A program made the translations under genes and the position numbers. A DNA stretch of 5,025 bases from Bacillota bacterium (lineage in GTDB: Bacteria; Bacillota; Clostridia; Peptostreptococcales; Thermotaleaceae), in contig JAMNXX010000227.1 of assembly GCA_023623095.1 (NCBI GenBank), positions 1 through 5,025 of the forward strand, given 5' to 3'. The first letter of the stretch is position 1. Each line of letters begins with the position of its first letter. The notes beneath the pieces were generated by a model. The model was not told the origin of the DNA, did no database searches, and was given only the letters and a program-made list of their open reading frames with translations. Below, in pieces: positions 5,010 through 5,025 of this stretch.

Positions 5010-5025
5010 CATATCATTAAATCTT

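Larger units (their letters stand above)
4847..5025. other. Non-coding AT-rich intergenic DNA with inverted repeats
   Basis: No gene is visible from 4716 to the window end (310 bases), apart from the weak 17-codon frame and promoter listed separately. This part holds AATTTTC/GAAAATT (4863-4869 and 4881-4887) around a spacer containing TCGCA twice, a TTCC-TTTT-GGAA hairpin (4886-4897), the terminator-like repeat at 4911-4938 and an outward plus-strand promoter near 4996-5004. The minus strand shows no plausible reading frame. It looks like a divergent regulatory region between the minus-strand genes and a plus-strand gene beyond the window. Confidence 0.5.

Noticed and set aside
1..5025. tRNA or rRNA genes, CRISPR arrays, insertion sequences, attachment sites
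   Set aside because: No tRNA-like or rRNA-like stretch, no regularly spaced repeats, and no transposase or integrase fragment was seen.

Overview
The window looks like chromosome of a low-GC anaerobic Firmicute, most likely in the Clostridia. Supporting signs are AT-rich intergenic DNA, purine-rich Shine-Dalgarno (SD) sites, frequent TTG starts, AGA/GGA codon preference, and protein families common in Clostridia: a cytoplasmic parvulin, a DUF4153 membrane protein and a NimA-like flavoprotein. The exact genus cannot be read from the sequence. Every convincing gene lies on the minus strand, so transcription runs from high to low coordinates.

In transcription order: positions 4716-5025 are non-coding and carry an outward plus-strand promoter candidate, several AT-rich inverted repeats and an extended -10 promoter for the minus-strand genes. 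Next comes a cysteine-free MOSC-domain protein (4278-4715), followed after 25 nt by a large polytopic DUF4153 membrane protein (2492-4252, TTG start). After about 130 nt comes a NimA/pyridoxamine-phosphate-oxidase-like flavoprotein (1897-2361, TTG start with an excellent SD). A possible unrecognised 47-codon gene (1719-1862) follows, then a six-cysteine protein of 80 residues (1459-1701). After it comes a cysteine-motif protein resembling the DUF523/2-thiouracil desulfurase group (824-1411). Its conserved N-terminus is encoded upstream of any canonical start codon. Last is a parvulin-type peptidyl-prolyl isomerase (1-615), cut by the window edge, with its own promoter and a perfect 10-bp-arm palindrome exactly where its mRNA should start.

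The genes do not form one obvious pathway. The MOSC and DUF4153 genes are probably co-transcribed. The six-cysteine protein and the DUF523-like protein are a close pair and may share a metal- or sulfur-related role (inference). There is no RNA gene, CRISPR array, insertion sequence or other sign of mobile DNA. The points most worth checking are the non-canonical start (or frameshift) of the 824-1411 gene, the two small unlisted reading frames, the palindrome at the isomerase transcription start, and the loss of cysteine from the MOSC protein.
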